From: PGYR01 sp034670025
GTDB taxonomy: Bacteria; Bacteroidota; Ignavibacteria; Kapaibacteriales; UBA2268
Direction: 5' to 3'
Length of the DNA stretch: 64,000 nucleotides
Assembly: GCA_034670025.1 (NCBI GenBank)
Contig: JAXMOE010000003.1
Span: forward strand, 248,001 to 312,000
Shown piece by piece: positions 35,170 to 45,383 of the stretch (position 1 is the first letter of the stretch; every line of letters begins with the position of its first letter). The translations under genes were made by a program, and so were the position numbers. Under the pieces are notes generated by a model. It had not been told where the DNA came from. It was given only the letters and a program-made list of their open reading frames with translations, and made no database searches.

Positions 35170-35712
35170 CTATCTTATCTGAAATACATAACCAATTTGG
35201 AACAAAAGTTGTGGACTTGGGTAAGAACCCTGACCATGCGAAAGCCCTAAGTTTATATAAAGTCCACGAGTGTTGAGCAAATAACTAATTGCAGCATAAT
35301 CCCATACGTGCCTCTTAGAATTAGGATACCTATAATAACCATCATCATCGTTTGTGGTTAGAACTGAGTGACCAATTCCCAGACCAAAACCGTGGTAAGT
35401 TTCGTCTTCTTCATAAAACTTATATCCCACTTCAAACTGAGCGCCATAAGTTCCTGAGCCCAGAAATCCACCCGAGAACTTGAAAAGAAATCCACCCGTG
35501 TGTGCTGCCATTACTACATTCACTACACCCGGTGTCCCAATCACAGCTCCAAATTCACCCTTTACCTTCTCTTTGCTATTGTCATAGATTTTGTACGACC
35601 TGCCGTTTTCTACTACTATTATGCTGTCCTGTGATTGTGAGTGTAAGCAAGCCACAGTTGCAGCAAACAATATCAACACTATTAATATTTTTCTCATAAG
35701 TCTAATTATCAA
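35170..35712 (-). CDS. Small outer membrane beta-barrel protein
   Basis: A 180-residue protein with a signal peptide (ILIVLILFAATVACLHS), a VKGEFGAVIGTPGVVNVV strand, Gly-rich turns and a terminal IGYVFQIR strand, as in small eight-strand barrels. The frameshifted gene at 34677 is its tandem paralogue (8 bases apart). It follows murA by 8 bases on the same strand and may be cotranscribed. No function is recognised. Confidence 0.65.
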   Translation of the reverse strand: MIIRLMRKILIVLILFAATVACLHSQSQDSIIVVENGRSYKIYDNSKEKVKGEFGAVIGTPGVVNVVMAAHTGGFLFKFSGGFLGSGTYGAQFEVGYKFYEEDETYHGFGLGIGHSVLTTNDDDGYYRYPNSKRHVWDYAAISYLLNTRGLYINLGLSHGQGSYPSPQLLFQIGYVFQIR

Positions 35713-35720
35713 TTATTAAT

Positions 35721-36983
35721 TTACACCAATTCCGCTTTCTCTCTCTTTATATTAGCACCCAAGCTCGATAGCTTTTGCTCTATATTCTCGTAACCACGGT
35801 CTAAGTGATAGACACGCAGCACTTCCGTTCTGCCTTCTGCCACCAATCCTGCTAATATTAGCGATGCACTAGCACGCAAATCGGACGACATCACCTGTGC
35901 ACCCGTTAACTTTTTGCCACCACGAACTATCGCCATATTATCCGTTACAGATATATTAGCACCCAAGCGTTGCAATTCTGGTATGTGTTTGAACCTATCA
36001 GTATATATATTATCTACAATTTTCGAAGTACCGTTAGCAGCCATCATATAAGCAGTCCACTGTGCTTGAACATCCGTAGGGATACCAGGGTAAACCGAAG
36101 TCGTAATGTCCACTGGAGTAATATCGCCATCCATAGTCACCCTAATGCTATTGCCGTTCACGTCTATTTCTGCACCCGTCTCTTCCATTCTGCCAATCAC
36201 GGCAGCTATGTGATATGGGTTCACGTTCGTTAGCTCTACGTCACCTTTGGTCATAGCCGCAGCTATCATAAAGGTCGCGGCTTCTATTCTGTCTGGCACA
36301 ATCTCTTCGTCCACAGCTTTTAGCTCATCTACTCCCTCTATCTCGAGTTGAGTAGTGCCTATGCCATCTATTTTTGCACCCATTTTGACTAAGAAACGAG
36401 CAAGAGCAGTAATCTCTGGCTCTATTGCGGCATTAGTCAACACCGTAGAACCCTTGGCTTTTACGGCAGCCATTAACACATTACCAGTAGCACCAACGCT
36501 CGAAATATCGAAGTTGAATCTACCACCAGTCAAGTTAGTCGCATCTGCCACTATGTATCCGTTTTCTATTTCTATTTTTGCACCTAACTTTTCCATCCCC
36601 TTCAAGTGCAAATCAACAGGCCTTGGCCCCCAAGCACAACCGCCGGGTAGTGATACTTTCGCCTTGCCAAACCGTGCCAACAATGGTCCAAGCACATAGA
36701 ACGAGGCACGCATTTTCTTCACAAACTCATAAGGTGCTTCGTAGGAATTGACATCGCGAGTGTCCAAAAACAGAGTGTCGCCGTTAAGCTCCGAGTGAGC
36801 CCCCATAGCGTTGAGTAGGCGTGACATACTCCAAACATCGGTCAAGTTTGGTGTGTTGGTTAGGTTGTAAACCCCTGGTGCCAGTAAGCAAGCAGGCATA
36901 ATAGCCAAGCAACCATTTTTAGCTCCCGATACCTTAACGGAGCCACGTAGGCGGTTGCCACCTTCTAATACTAATTTGTCCAA
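35721..36983 (-). CDS. murA: UDP-N-acetylglucosamine 1-carboxyvinyltransferase
   Basis: MurA transfers enolpyruvate from PEP to UDP-GlcNAc, the first committed step of peptidoglycan synthesis. The 420-residue product has SGAKNGCLAIMPA near residue 20 (the Lys-Asn pair of the active site) and the reactive Cys116 in SLPGGCAWGPRPVDLHLKG, the target of fosfomycin. The start is a TTG at 36981-36983, supported by an AGAGG site nine bases before it and by the conserved MDKLVLEGG beginning. It has its own promoter at 37011-37042. Confidence 0.97.
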   Translation of the reverse strand: MDKLVLEGGNRLRGSVKVSGAKNGCLAIMPACLLAPGVYNLTNTPNLTDVWSMSRLLNAMGAHSELNGDTLFLDTRDVNSYEAPYEFVKKMRASFYVLGPLLARFGKAKVSLPGGCAWGPRPVDLHLKGMEKLGAKIEIENGYIVADATNLTGGRFNFDISSVGATGNVLMAAVKAKGSTVLTNAAIEPEITALARFLVKMGAKIDGIGTTQLEIEGVDELKAVDEEIVPDRIEAATFMIAAAMTKGDVELTNVNPYHIAAVIGRMEETGAEIDVNGNSIRVTMDGDITPVDITTSVYPGIPTDVQAQWTAYMMAANGTSKIVDNIYTDRFKHIPELQRLGANISVTDNMAIVRGGKKLTGAQVMSSDLRASASLILAGLVAEGRTEVLRVYHLDRGYENIEQKLSSLGANIKREKAELV

Positions 36984-37010
36984 TTTGAATTTCCTCTTTT
37001 ATGCATTTGT

Positions 37011-37042
37011 CAAATATAAGATAATAATTTTTTATATTCAAT
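37011..37042 (-). promoter_or_regulatory. Bacteroidota-type promoter of murA
   Basis: On the minus strand ATTG, 20 bases, TATATTTG, fitting TTG-N20-TAnnTTTG, 28 bases before the TTG start codon. Confidence 0.6.
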
Positions 37043-37129
37043 TCTAAGTATATCGTTTCGGGGGTTGGGGATGATTTTACAATAATAGGAAAAATGGTAG
37101 TGGAGAACAATCATCATATCCCGTAAGGT

Positions 37130-37172
37130 ATAATACGCTGTGTTGAGCAAAGCCGAAACATTAGTAGTAATG
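37130..37172 (+). repeat. Dispersed composite repeat, copy 2
   Basis: AATACGCTGTGTTGAGC then GCCGAAACATTAGTAG, matching copies at 21226 (inverted) and 61575. The rest of the gap 36984-37381 has murA's promoter, then short degenerate motifs (GAACGAAGTGAAGAGTCTAG, GGATCCTTCACATCCGTTCA) of the kind scattered in intergenic DNA; no gene is seen. Confidence 0.65.
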
Positions 37173-37381
37173 AAAACCACAACGCTTTTGTGCTCTTTTG
37201 GAGGTGCTTGTCGCGTCTTCAGCGTGGGCTGGTAAAGCTTGTTTCAGACTGTGGAAGACAATCGGTAAAGTCACTCTGAACGAAGTGAAGAGTCTAGGAA
37301 GTGAGATAAATAGTTATACCTGGATCCTTCACATCCGTTCAGGATGACAGTTCTCCGAAGAGTCCAGGAATAAATAAAGCC

Positions 37382-40300
37382 CTACCTAACCACAATCACA
37401 TTCTCTGTCAGCATGCCACTCGGTGTTTGCAATCGCACTTGATATAGCCCAGAAGGTATTTTGTCAGTATTGATATTCAGTTGCTTCTCCGAAGCGGTTT
37501 GTGTCCAGTTCTCAGTGTAGGTAACTCTTCCTTCGCTGGAGATGAGTTCTAATGTCATTTCAGCAACGTTGAGCGTAGTCGAAACGTCCGTGGAAATATC
37601 CACCACCAACTTATCCTTTGCAGGATTTGGCGACACTCTCATCTCTGTTGCTTCTATGAAGGTAACTGTTCTCAAAGGGAACACGCAGATGGTGTCTATT
37701 TTTATTATTCCTGGTCTATCTATCACTTCAATGTACGGATTGTTAAATTCATAGCTTGGGAATGTGATGTCATATTCCAGTTCATTAGCTAGCATTATTG
37801 TTCCATTTATTTCATGGATTTGAGTCTTTGCCTCATTGATTTCTGCGGTTTGAGTAATAGTATAATCATCTTCCGTGTATAGTGCTTTTCGGTCTATATC
37901 TGTCGTGATAGTATAAGTCTGCTCGCTCAAATCTGCCTCGCATTCTAAGTAAACAGGAATGCTTACTTCTGCACCAATCTCAGTTTCAGTTTCTTCTTTG
38001 GTGCTGATTTCAACTCGTGCATACACCTCCGCCGTTACTGGAATGGTAATCACAGTATCGCATGACTCTATCACCCTATATTCAAAGCTGTCAGTGTATG
38101 GTCCAAGCTCAGTTGGGTCGAGTGTTTTGTTGTATTGTACTGTTTGACCATTTAATACCGTGTAATTTTGACCCCCATCAGTAATTATAATATCAAAACC
38201 ACTGGTATTAATAATCTCAGCTGAATCAACTCTTGTTTCAGAGATATACACTTTACCAAAGTCAATTCTGTCTTTGCTAATGTCAAATGATAGTGATTGT
38301 TCAATTACGGTAAACTCTTCTGTTGAGCTACAACCATTCGCATCGGTTACTGTTAGCGAGTAAGTGCCTGCTTCTGTTACTTCTATCTCTTTGGTTACTT
38401 CATCTGTCGACCATAAGTACTCTGCAAAGTCTTTGTCAGGGGAGAGGGTGGCAAGATTTCCACACACTATATCCTCACCCAATATCTCAAACTCTGGGTT
38501 TGGACTTTCGTTTACTATGAACTCTGCTGTGCCAGTGCAACCATCTTTGCTTACTGTTACGGTGTATGTTGCTGGTTGGTTTACTTCTATTGTTGGGGTA
38601 GTTTCTCCGTTGCTCCACTCATAGCTGTAGCTTGGGTCGTTTGGTAGTACCTCCAACGTTGCTGTTTCTCCCTCGCAGATGTCACTGCCTACTATTGTTG
38701 GTTGTAGGTTGTCTTCCACACTGATAGCTATCTCGGTGCTGTCCATACAGCCCGTTCTTGTGTCTGTTATAGTTAGTTTGTAAGTGCCTGTTTCGCTTGC
38801 GTAAATGCTTTTTGTTATTTCATTTGTGCTCCACAGATACTCAAAGTAATCAGCATCATATTTAGATTCTAACAGCACCGAATCGCCCTCACAAATTGTT
38901 GTTGGGACTGGTTTGAGTTCCGCTATTACATTGGGGTGGTCTTTTACTTTTATTGTTCTACGAATCTCACAGCCGTCTTCAGTTGTAACTGTTAGAGTAT
39001 AATTAGCAGGGTCAATTACTGTTATAGAACGTGTATCTGCTCCGTTTGACCAGCGATAGTTAGGGTATTCTTCTTCAGATGTTAGTGTAACTGATTCGCC
39101 CTCACATTTGATAGTATCGCCAGTTATAGCCAACTGATATTCATCGCCAAAGCCGACTTGTACCTCCACAAAGCCAGTGCAGCCCTGCTCGTTTTCTACT
39201 GTTACTCCATAAGTACCGCTTTCTTCGACAACGATGAATTTGGTAGTGTCGCCTGTTGACCATAGGTAGCTCTCGTGTTCATCGATTAGGGATAGCGTCA
39301 CTTCTCCTTTCTCGCACAAAAATGCTTTTGGATAGGCACGGATTGCTGGTGTTGGGCTTGGTTTTACGCGCACAAAGGTTTCTGCTACATAAGTGTCTGT
39401 ATCAGTTTCTACTGTTACGGTGTATAGTCCTGCGAGTGACTGGTCTGCGTTTTCTATCGTTGGGTTTTGCTCTGTGGACTCATAGTTGTTAGGTCCTGAC
39501 CACGAGTAGGTGGCAGTTGTGTCGGGTAATTGCGTTTTTGCAAATAGCTCTATGTCTTCTCCTTCACAAACTATTATCTCACTTTTTACATATACGTCAG
39601 CGAAAGAAGCAGAAACAAATTGGGGTAAACCTAAGCTACCATATACCTGCTCGCCTTTGTTTGTACCATATTCTAAAGCTCTGAATTTATAGTTCGGGTT
39701 TAATTTGCTGTTTGGGTTCTCAATTGATGAGATGTGATTGGCACTAACTCTACATATATAAATTTTTCTATTAGGGGCAATTTTCAGCTGAGACATAGTT
39801 CCTACACCAGAATTAGGAAAGTCTAGTGATGTATATTCCTCACTGAATGGAACCTCTTTATCAAATACAGTCTCTAACCTATTTTCCCTTATATCATATC
39901 TCATTAGCGATTCTTTCATACCCTCTTTTTTTATTGTACTTTCATAATTAGTTATATATAAGTATCTAGAATTAGGAGAGAATTCCATATCGCCTAAATA
40001 ATAATTATCAAAAACTATTGAATCCATTTCATAGAATGATAAATCTATTGGGTTTATTCTCGTAAGAAATATTTTATTTTTATGCTGTCTTCCTTTCGGT
40101 TCACTCTCAATTTTAAAAAAACCTTTTGGTGAGTTTACAGCAATCAAATCTCCCATCTGGTTTATTCGTATTTCTCTGCCATTAGTATTTGGATTCAAAC
40201 CAAAAAATGGTTGGTAATTACTCCTCATATAATTTCCTTCCAAATCGAACTCATAAGCACTAATTATGCCTTTGGAATCAGCTCCAATAAGAATATAATT

Positions 40301-40903
40301 ATTTGTTATTGCACTATAAGTTAGTTGTATAGCTTCTGAGTGGTAGTTCTCGTTAATTTGCTCTTTGTAAACATCGTAAATTATAGTATCTGCTACCATA
40401 TCATATCTAAATATTGAATAGACCAATCCAGTAGAATCATCTAAATTTAATGGAGGATCATAATTTTTATTTCTTGCATTGTTTGTAAATACGGGATGAA
40501 ACGCTATAAACTTGTCATTTTTAAGTGGTGCTATTACTATTCCTTCAGTCTGAGACTCATGTATTCCAAACCTTTCGTTTATAATATTAAATTTTTTACC
40601 TTGTAATTTCTCTCCATTAGTATGGAACAAATAGTTGCCATATCTATCAGATATTGTTGACATTTGTTCACCACCATATAAATTTGAATTTCCTAAAAAT
40701 ATTGGTTCTTTATCTGGAGTGTTAAAACTCATACCTGCACTATAATCTTGACGGTTAGGATTTTGATTTGGATAAGCTCCAATACCAAAGTACCAAGTAT
40801 AGTAAACTTTTCCCGCTATTGGTAGTGTATCGTTGAATAAATCACCAGCTTTGATGGAGCTGAAAGTTAGGAGTATTAGTAATGAGTAAAGTATTTTTTT
40901 CAT
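37382..40903 (-). CDS. Giant T9SS-secreted protein with Ig/PKD-like repeats
   Basis: An 1173-residue secreted protein. After the signal peptide, about 430 residues form a propeller-like N-terminal region. Then come at least five Ig-like repeats, each with a CEGE...L start, a central YLWSTG or SNGE-type WS motif and a GTYTVTV..GC end (for example ICEGDSVLLES, EYLWSTDEVTKEIEV). A choice-of-anchor-like domain and a type A T9SS tail (EMRVSPNPAKDKLVVDIS, KIPSGLYQVRLQTPSG) complete it. Such proteins act as cell-surface adhesins or gliding-type filaments. It stands alone with long flanking gaps. Confidence 0.8.
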   Translation of the reverse strand: MKKILYSLLILLTFSSIKAGDLFNDTLPIAGKVYYTWYFGIGAYPNQNPNRQDYSAGMSFNTPDKEPIFLGNSNLYGGEQMSTISDRYGNYLFHTNGEKLQGKKFNIINERFGIHESQTEGIVIAPLKNDKFIAFHPVFTNNARNKNYDPPLNLDDSTGLVYSIFRYDMVADTIIYDVYKEQINENYHSEAIQLTYSAITNNYILIGADSKGIISAYEFDLEGNYMRSNYQPFFGLNPNTNGREIRINQMGDLIAVNSPKGFFKIESEPKGRQHKNKIFLTRINPIDLSFYEMDSIVFDNYYLGDMEFSPNSRYLYITNYESTIKKEGMKESLMRYDIRENRLETVFDKEVPFSEEYTSLDFPNSGVGTMSQLKIAPNRKIYICRVSANHISSIENPNSKLNPNYKFRALEYGTNKGEQVYGSLGLPQFVSASFADVYVKSEIIVCEGEDIELFAKTQLPDTTATYSWSGPNNYESTEQNPTIENADQSLAGLYTVTVETDTDTYVAETFVRVKPSPTPAIRAYPKAFLCEKGEVTLSLIDEHESYLWSTGDTTKFIVVEESGTYGVTVENEQGCTGFVEVQVGFGDEYQLAITGDTIKCEGESVTLTSEEEYPNYRWSNGADTRSITVIDPANYTLTVTTEDGCEIRRTIKVKDHPNVIAELKPVPTTICEGDSVLLESKYDADYFEYLWSTNEITKSIYASETGTYKLTITDTRTGCMDSTEIAISVEDNLQPTIVGSDICEGETATLEVLPNDPSYSYEWSNGETTPTIEVNQPATYTVTVSKDGCTGTAEFIVNESPNPEFEILGEDIVCGNLATLSPDKDFAEYLWSTDEVTKEIEVTEAGTYSLTVTDANGCSSTEEFTVIEQSLSFDISKDRIDFGKVYISETRVDSAEIINTSGFDIIITDGGQNYTVLNGQTVQYNKTLDPTELGPYTDSFEYRVIESCDTVITIPVTAEVYARVEISTKEETETEIGAEVSIPVYLECEADLSEQTYTITTDIDRKALYTEDDYTITQTAEINEAKTQIHEINGTIMLANELEYDITFPSYEFNNPYIEVIDRPGIIKIDTICVFPLRTVTFIEATEMRVSPNPAKDKLVVDISTDVSTTLNVAEMTLELISSEGRVTYTENWTQTASEKQLNINTDKIPSGLYQVRLQTPSGMLTENVIVVR

Positions 40904-41100
40904 GGTTTTTTCCGATTTTGTAAATACCCTATACTATAAAGACACATGAACACGAAAAACGTCTCATAGTTTACAAAGTTTTTTTCATCACATTTCTAAT
41001 TTACACAAAACCATTGAATTGGGCAAATGGGGAGGTGGTATTATGGTTGGTTGCTAAGAGAAGCAATTCCCACTTTAGTGTTAACTAAATGGATTCCTAC

Positions 41101-41124
41101 GAAATATAAGCGAACTTATATTTC
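41101..41124. other. Perfect hairpin in a 377-base intergenic gap
   Basis: GAAATATAAG, loop CGAA, CTTATATTTC: a perfect 10-bp stem. No T run follows, so it is not a usual terminator. It lies between two divergent genes (40904-41280), where it could be an operator or the end of a small RNA. Nothing else is recognised in the gap. Confidence 0.4.
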
Positions 41125-41280
41125 TCTGATTGACATCAAGATTCTTAGCTGAGCACTAGTCCTATTGTTGCAGAAAGGAGTTAAATAAAAACAATAATAT
41201 CAGCATCAGGAATTAAATTGTTTGGCATAGTCCGCCATAATCAATAATTTGTAAAGCTATTTGAATAGAATTTACGGCTA

Positions 41281-42474
41281 ATGCTCACACGCAATCACTA
41301 TATCACTATTTCGCTTGTCTGGTTTATTTTAGCAGTTTTGCTTGCTGCGTTGCTACGTAGTGTATTCGCCTACAACCTAGGAAGTTGGTTCAACTATCAG
41401 TATATACTCCACACACATTCTCATTTGGCTTTTCTTGGTTGGGTGTTCAACGCTCTTTACTACCTACTTTTGAAGCAATACAATTTACTTGAGAAACAAA
41501 AATATTCGAGGTTATTCATTCTGCTCAACTTGTCCGTAGCTGGTATGCTCTTCACTTTTCCCTTCACTGGCTATGCCCTTTGGTCTATTGTGTTTTCTAC
41601 TCTCCACATAGTACTGTCATACGTTTTTGGGGTTATGCTTTGGCGTGACACTAAGGAAAATAAATCGCTACATAGAAAATTCGCTATGGCTGCTATTTTC
41701 TTTATGGTGCTGTCATCCATTGGGCCATTCTCGCTTGGACCAATTATAGCACAAGGAATGAAGGACACGATATGGTATGATTTGGCAATTTATTTTTATC
41801 TTCATTTCCAATACAACGGATGGTTTCTTCTTGCGATAATTAGCATAATTCTATATCAGATAGATAAGATAGATAGTGATAATTGGCAACGTGCGTTCAA
41901 CTTATTTTTTGTGTCAACAATTCTGAATTTTAGTTTGTCAACTCTGTGGACTAATCCTGGCTGGGTGATTAATATAATTTCAGTACTCTCATCACTAATG
42001 CAAATTCACGCACTATTCTTAGTTAGATCTGATTTGCGTAGCTACCTGAAACAACAAGATAAGTTTAAGCAGGGACTGCTTTCTATTGTTTATACACTCT
42101 TTGCGATTAAGGTATTCTTCTCACTTCTTGGTTCGGTTCAGGAAGTAGCGGACTTTGTTTATCAGAATAGAAACCTTACTATTGGTTACTTGCATGCTAT
42201 TTTTCTTGGCATTATTACTCCGTACTTAATCTATTTGTTTGCAGAATTAATTGGAGTAGCTACCTCTAAGCTTTTCAAGAAATCACTATTGCTTTTCTTC
42301 ATGTTTTTCATAATCAGCGAGCTGCTATTATCTCTGTCTGCCTTCGGAATAAGAGGCGAAGCTGTGATGACTTTGTTGCACTTACTTATTGTTGACACTT
42401 GGTTGCTATCGCTTAGCTCTGTGGCTTTGGCGGTGGTTGTTATTATGGCGGCGAGGGGTAAACCCAAAGACTAA
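41281..42474 (+). CDS. Polytopic membrane protein resembling heme-copper oxidase subunit I
   Basis: A 397-residue protein with about 11-12 membrane segments. The second segment reads HTHSHLAFLGWVFNALYYLL, like the histidine-bearing helix of CcoN/NorB (HxHxxxLGW). Further helices hold conserved His (IYFYLHFQYNGWF, GYLHAIFLGIITPYL). Such CcoN-like, stand-alone proteins are known in Bacteroidota, but a catalytic role cannot be shown; no CcoO/CcoP or NorC partner is near. It may bind heme. Confidence 0.7.
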   Translation: MLTRNHYITISLVWFILAVLLAALLRSVFAYNLGSWFNYQYILHTHSHLAFLGWVFNALYYLLLKQYNLLEKQKYSRLFILLNLSVAGMLFTFPFTGYALWSIVFSTLHIVLSYVFGVMLWRDTKENKSLHRKFAMAAIFFMVLSSIGPFSLGPIIAQGMKDTIWYDLAIYFYLHFQYNGWFLLAIISIILYQIDKIDSDNWQRAFNLFFVSTILNFSLSTLWTNPGWVINIISVLSSLMQIHALFLVRSDLRSYLKQQDKFKQGLLSIVYTLFAIKVFFSLLGSVQEVADFVYQNRNLTIGYLHAIFLGIITPYLIYLFAELIGVATSKLFKKSLLLFFMFFIISELLLSLSAFGIRGEAVMTLLHLLIVDTWLLSLSSVALAVVVIMAARGKPKD

Positions 42475-42608
42475 TGCGTATAGGTCATTAATTCCTTCCA
42501 AACAATTTCTAATTAAGTTAAACTAAGTGACAAACTGAGAGATCAATTTGTTATCTACCTTATAATTATCTAATTTGAAGTACAATTCTTACAATCGTGT
42601 GTATAAAA

Positions 42609-44717
42609 ATGAAAATCATAAGCATAATAACAATTCTATTTTTAGCATTCGCTACAAACATATTAGCAGATGATTTCACAGATTTTTATCCTCGATCATT
42701 TACTGAGACTGATGATGGAGAGAATGTGATTGTGATAGGAAGTTCTAATATTTCTGAATTAGCATTAGTTTTTGATGCTGAGAATTTTACATATTACTCA
42801 TTTGAAATTGTTGAATTGTCAAGACCATTCCTTGAAATAAAGCCAATTATAAACTCGAAAAACAAACTCTTAGGTTACAGTACAGAGAATCATATAATAA
42901 TATATAATTATGCAACTGGAGACAATGTAAAGATATTTGAATTGGATTATAACATATACAATGTTGAATTTTCTAATGATGGAAAACTCCTGTATTACAA
43001 CGACAGAGAGAAAAATGTTTTAGAATTATACAGTATAGAAACTGGTGAATTAATTGAAAGTCGGAATATTGGACTAGTTGATGATGGGTATGAACTAAAA
43101 GGAATAAATAGTTATTATGAGCAAATTGTCTTAGCCAAAGAAGATAGTATTGCATTTTACTCGATAGAAGCTGATAGTATAGTCCTAAAAGATAAATTTG
43201 CGCCATTTAATAGAATTGAGTTTTTTGACCATGGTAGAATTTTTAGTGTTAATACTTACGATTCTTTGTTGATTTCTAAAACTCAAGATTTGAGCATAGA
43301 ATATAGGTTCGAAAATTCTTTCGGATTGCTTAATGTTGGCTTATCTAGCAATCTAAATTACTTATATCTCCTTGGAATTGAAGATAATACTCACTCAATA
43401 ACTGATTTACGAACTGATTCAATAATCTTTATGAATAAGTACACAGACGAAAGCTTTACTCCACATTATCTTTCTCCAAACGGAGAAGTTGCTGTAGGAA
43501 AACAAAAAACATTCTATTACTGTGGAAGATATGCAGAAATGCCATCTGAGAGGAAAAAGTTATATATTTACGATTGGAAAAATAAACGAAGGTTTAGACC
43601 TATACCGAATACATATATTATGAATCCACGAGGTGCTGTTTTTAGTGAAGACAATTCTAAGGTAGCTGTAGGTGGTGATTTAACTACCATTATTGACAGA
43701 AATGAAGAATTTGTTCAGTTTGTTTATAATGAAGGTACTCCTAAATTATTCTTGGATAACTCATCTCTCATATCTTATGAAGAAGAGGGTCAATTAAACT
43801 TTTATGATATCGAAACAGAGGAGTTGAATAAAACACTTAATATTAGTTTGTCTGGTGATGTAGAATACCATTATTCAATTACCAATCGCATGATTGTTGC
43901 TTTCAACTCAGATAGTCTTAAGGTATTTGACTACGATAAATGGACTTTAGATTCCGAATATAGTTTCGATGAAATTGGACTTGATAGTAATGCGAAATGG
44001 GATGGAGATTTTGGTCTAACAAGTTATTCAGAAGGAAAAATTAGTAGGTTTGATTTGAGTGATAAAACACTTGAAATAAATACGATGAAAGACATTCCAG
44101 AAGGGCTCCTTTTTTATGATTTCTCCCCTAACGGTCGATACGTTTTAGGTATGACTAACAAGTTCACAGTAATTTTATACGATTATCTATTTGAGAAACA
44201 TAAAATTCTAAATATTGATATCGATAGATACAATCCAAATTCTAAAATTATATCTGTAAACCTAGTCGGGAATTTACCAATAATGTTTTTTTCATTTTTA
44301 GATTCACCAATACAAACACGCGAGATTAATTGGACTTATGATTTTGATTTTAATACCTCAAAGGTGACACTATTCTATCCTTACGGTATTTATTACAATT
44401 CAGAATACACTTCTCAGTTTACTATGACTTGCCCAAATAGAATTAAACTGACCAAACTCCGTGACCCAATATCATCAGTAAACACCGAAGTGGTAACAGA
44501 AAACACAATCTATCCAAATCCAACCAGCTCACACATCTATCTGGATAAGTTAGGGGTTAATCGCTTAACTAATCTTAGAATATACAATAGCTACGGCAAG
44601 GTAGTCATGGATATAGGTACTACATTTTCAACTGACAAACTGAATGTAGAAGAGCTGCCAACAGGTGTGTATTTCCTTAAAACTGATGAAATTCAGGCGA
44701 GCTTTGTGAAGGAGTAG
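42609..44717 (+). CDS. T9SS-secreted WD40-like protein
   Basis: From the ATG at 42609 (a GTG at 42597 is in frame but adds only four residues before the signal peptide) the product is 702 residues. A signal peptide (IISIITILFLAFATNILA) precedes repeated propeller blades (KDIPEGLLFYDFSPNGRYVL, DNSKVAVGGDLTTI, NVEFSNDGKLLYYND). The T9SS type A tail starts at IYPNPTSSHIYLDKLG and ends in LPTGVYFLKTDE. Function unknown; related in style to the proteins at 45901 and 51644. Confidence 0.75.
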   Translation: MKIISIITILFLAFATNILADDFTDFYPRSFTETDDGENVIVIGSSNISELALVFDAENFTYYSFEIVELSRPFLEIKPIINSKNKLLGYSTENHIIIYNYATGDNVKIFELDYNIYNVEFSNDGKLLYYNDREKNVLELYSIETGELIESRNIGLVDDGYELKGINSYYEQIVLAKEDSIAFYSIEADSIVLKDKFAPFNRIEFFDHGRIFSVNTYDSLLISKTQDLSIEYRFENSFGLLNVGLSSNLNYLYLLGIEDNTHSITDLRTDSIIFMNKYTDESFTPHYLSPNGEVAVGKQKTFYYCGRYAEMPSERKKLYIYDWKNKRRFRPIPNTYIMNPRGAVFSEDNSKVAVGGDLTTIIDRNEEFVQFVYNEGTPKLFLDNSSLISYEEEGQLNFYDIETEELNKTLNISLSGDVEYHYSITNRMIVAFNSDSLKVFDYDKWTLDSEYSFDEIGLDSNAKWDGDFGLTSYSEGKISRFDLSDKTLEINTMKDIPEGLLFYDFSPNGRYVLGMTNKFTVILYDYLFEKHKILNIDIDRYNPNSKIISVNLVGNLPIMFFSFLDSPIQTREINWTYDFDFNTSKVTLFYPYGIYYNSEYTSQFTMTCPNRIKLTKLRDPISSVNTEVVTENTIYPNPTSSHIYLDKLGVNRLTNLRIYNSYGKVVMDIGTTFSTDKLNVEELPTGVYFLKTDEIQASFVKE

Positions 44718-44869
44718 CATATAAGTCGCACATCTCTATCCAATCCAAAACTTTAGTCTGCCACCAACTCTGACACAATAACAATCACACCAGTAATTAC
44801 CTGACAAATATTCTGCCAGTGACTATGCCCAAATGGCACAGCTCTGCCACATCGTCTGCGTTGCACGAG

Positions 44870-44895
44870 TTGGCACGCTTTTACTACTATACTAT
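44870..44895 (+). promoter_or_regulatory. Putative heat-shock promoter of the hsp20 pair
   Basis: TTGGCAC, nine bases, ACTATACTAT, 60 bases before the first hsp20. The same two blocks at the same spacing lie before dnaK (47471-47496) and were not seen elsewhere. Just upstream, TGGCA and TGCCA repeat several times (44815-44876). The recognising sigma factor is not known. Confidence 0.55.
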
Positions 44896-44955
44896 TCAGA
44901 ACATAAAAAAAGATAATTTTTTAATTAACTAACACAATTATGGAGAATAGAAAAT

Positions 44956-45366
44956 ATGTTAGTACAAAGAAGAACACCAATGACTGATTTTGAAAGATTT
45001 TTTGCACCGGTTGGCAACATGCAGCACGAAGAAAGAGAGATGACCACGAAGCCGAAGGTAAGAGTTTCGGAAGTGGAAGACACGCTCAACTTTGTGGTGG
45101 AGCTGCCAGGAGTGGACAAATCGACTATGAAATTAGTAGTGAACGACGAAAATGTAATGACGCTATCGGCGAGTAGAACTATCGGCGAGAGTGAGGGAGA
45201 AAGATTGATGATTGACGAGCTTAGCTCACTTGATTTCAAACGCTCATTCATTATCCCGACTAAGTACGAGACTGAGAAAATAGACGCAAACTTTAAGAAT
45301 GGTATGTTGATGATTAGCATTCCGAAAAAAGAAACACTTAAACCAAAAACAATTAATATTAAATAA
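44956..45366 (+). CDS. Small heat shock protein (Hsp20 family), first of pair
   Basis: A 136-residue protein with an alpha-crystallin domain (about 33-136): KVRVSEVEDTLNFVVELPGV, LTLSAS-type strand, SLDFKRSFIIP, and the FKNGMLMISIPK strand that precedes the terminal IxI-like INIK. It holds unfolding proteins for refolding by DnaK. A GGAG site lies 10 bases before the start. It is followed by a paralogue after 17 bases, so the two are an operon. The shared motif with dnaK suggests joint heat-shock control. Confidence 0.93.
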   Translation: MLVQRRTPMTDFERFFAPVGNMQHEEREMTTKPKVRVSEVEDTLNFVVELPGVDKSTMKLVVNDENVMTLSASRTIGESEGERLMIDELSSLDFKRSFIIPTKYETEKIDANFKNGMLMISIPKKETLKPKTINIK

Positions 45367-45383
45367 TACGGAGGTATTCTAAA

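Noticed and set aside
44870..44895. Sigma-54 promoter before hsp20 and dnaK
   Set aside because: TTGGCAC fits the -24 box, but the TTGC of the -12 box is absent at the right spacing in both places.
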